Assembly (NCBI GenBank): GCA_029939875.1
Contig: JAOZSC010000165.1
Coordinates: 1 to 6,271, forward strand
Direction of reading: 5' to 3'
From: Desulfobacterales bacterium
GTDB taxonomy: Bacteria > Desulfobacterota > Desulfobacteria > Desulfobacterales > JAFDCJ01
DNA: 6,271 nt
Notes under the pieces: generated by a model
What the model was told of the DNA's origin: nothing
Database searches by the model: none
Seen by the model: only the letters and a program-made list of their open reading frames with translations
Part shown: positions 6,252 through 6,271 of the stretch, piece by piece
Numbering within the stretch: the first letter of the stretch is position 1
How the letters are laid out: every line of letters starts with the position of its first letter
Program-made: the position numbers and the translations under genes

Positions 6252-6271
6252 ATGGGAAAAACAATCGCGGT
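6252..6271 (+). CDS. Possible 5' end of a downstream gene (first 6-7 codons)
   Basis: The ATG at 6252 opens a frame reading MGKTIAV to the window edge, with the last codon incomplete. GGGA at 6241-6244 sits 7 nt upstream as a modest ribosome-binding site. The hydrophobic beta-strand-like start is typical of many cytoplasmic proteins, but seven residues cannot identify a family. A competing ATG at 6221, in a different frame, is also open to the edge but has no ribosome-binding site. It is called mainly from the start context. Confidence 0.3.

Noticed and set aside
6221..6271. Alternative downstream gene start at ATG 6221, open to the window edge
   Set aside because: It has no Shine-Dalgarno and a polar start; the ATG at 6252 has a better context, though neither can be proven.

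Overview
The window is an ordinary chromosomal stretch of a Gram-negative-type bacterium. It holds two complete housekeeping translation genes on the + strand, valS (valyl-tRNA synthetase) and lepA (elongation factor 4). Between them, on the - strand, lies a complete single-gene signalling protein, a response regulator with a GGDEF diguanylate cyclase output. The left edge carries the 3' end of an unidentified + strand gene. The right edge may carry the first few codons of another. The best guess for the host is a member of the Desulfobacterota (former Deltaproteobacteria). This rests on the overall protein style, the moderately GC-rich coding sequence and the heptanucleotide-repeat filler after lepA. 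It is a judgement without a database search.

Layout. 1-228 is the C-terminus of an unknown helical protein. 229-369 is intergenic, with a good Rho-independent terminator (286-318) and then a short valS leader. 370-3036 is valS. valS and the response-regulator gene converge with only 7 bp between their stop codons and no visible terminator. 3044-3988 (-) is the REC-GGDEF gene. 3989-4199 is the divergent control region. It holds a perfect-consensus sigma-70-type promoter reading into the REC-GGDEF gene (TTGACA, 17 bp, TATAAT), a 9-bp perfect inverted repeat inside its leader, weak candidate lepA promoter elements and a small hairpin just before the lepA start. 4200-5996 is lepA. 5997-6251 has no convincing gene. 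It contains a small GC hairpin and three separate tandem tracts that all have a 7-bp period. 6252-6271 may begin another gene.

How the genes relate. ValRS charges tRNA-Val. LepA is a ribosome-associated GTPase acting in translation or ribosome biogenesis. The REC-GGDEF protein should make cyclic di-GMP when phosphorylated by a histidine kinase that is not encoded here. Nothing in the sequence links it functionally to its translation-related neighbours, and it appears to be an independently transcribed orphan regulator.

I did not find evidence of a previously undescribed biological system. The points most worth a second look are the perfect promoter with its inverted-repeat leader, and the cluster of 7-bp-period repeats downstream of lepA.
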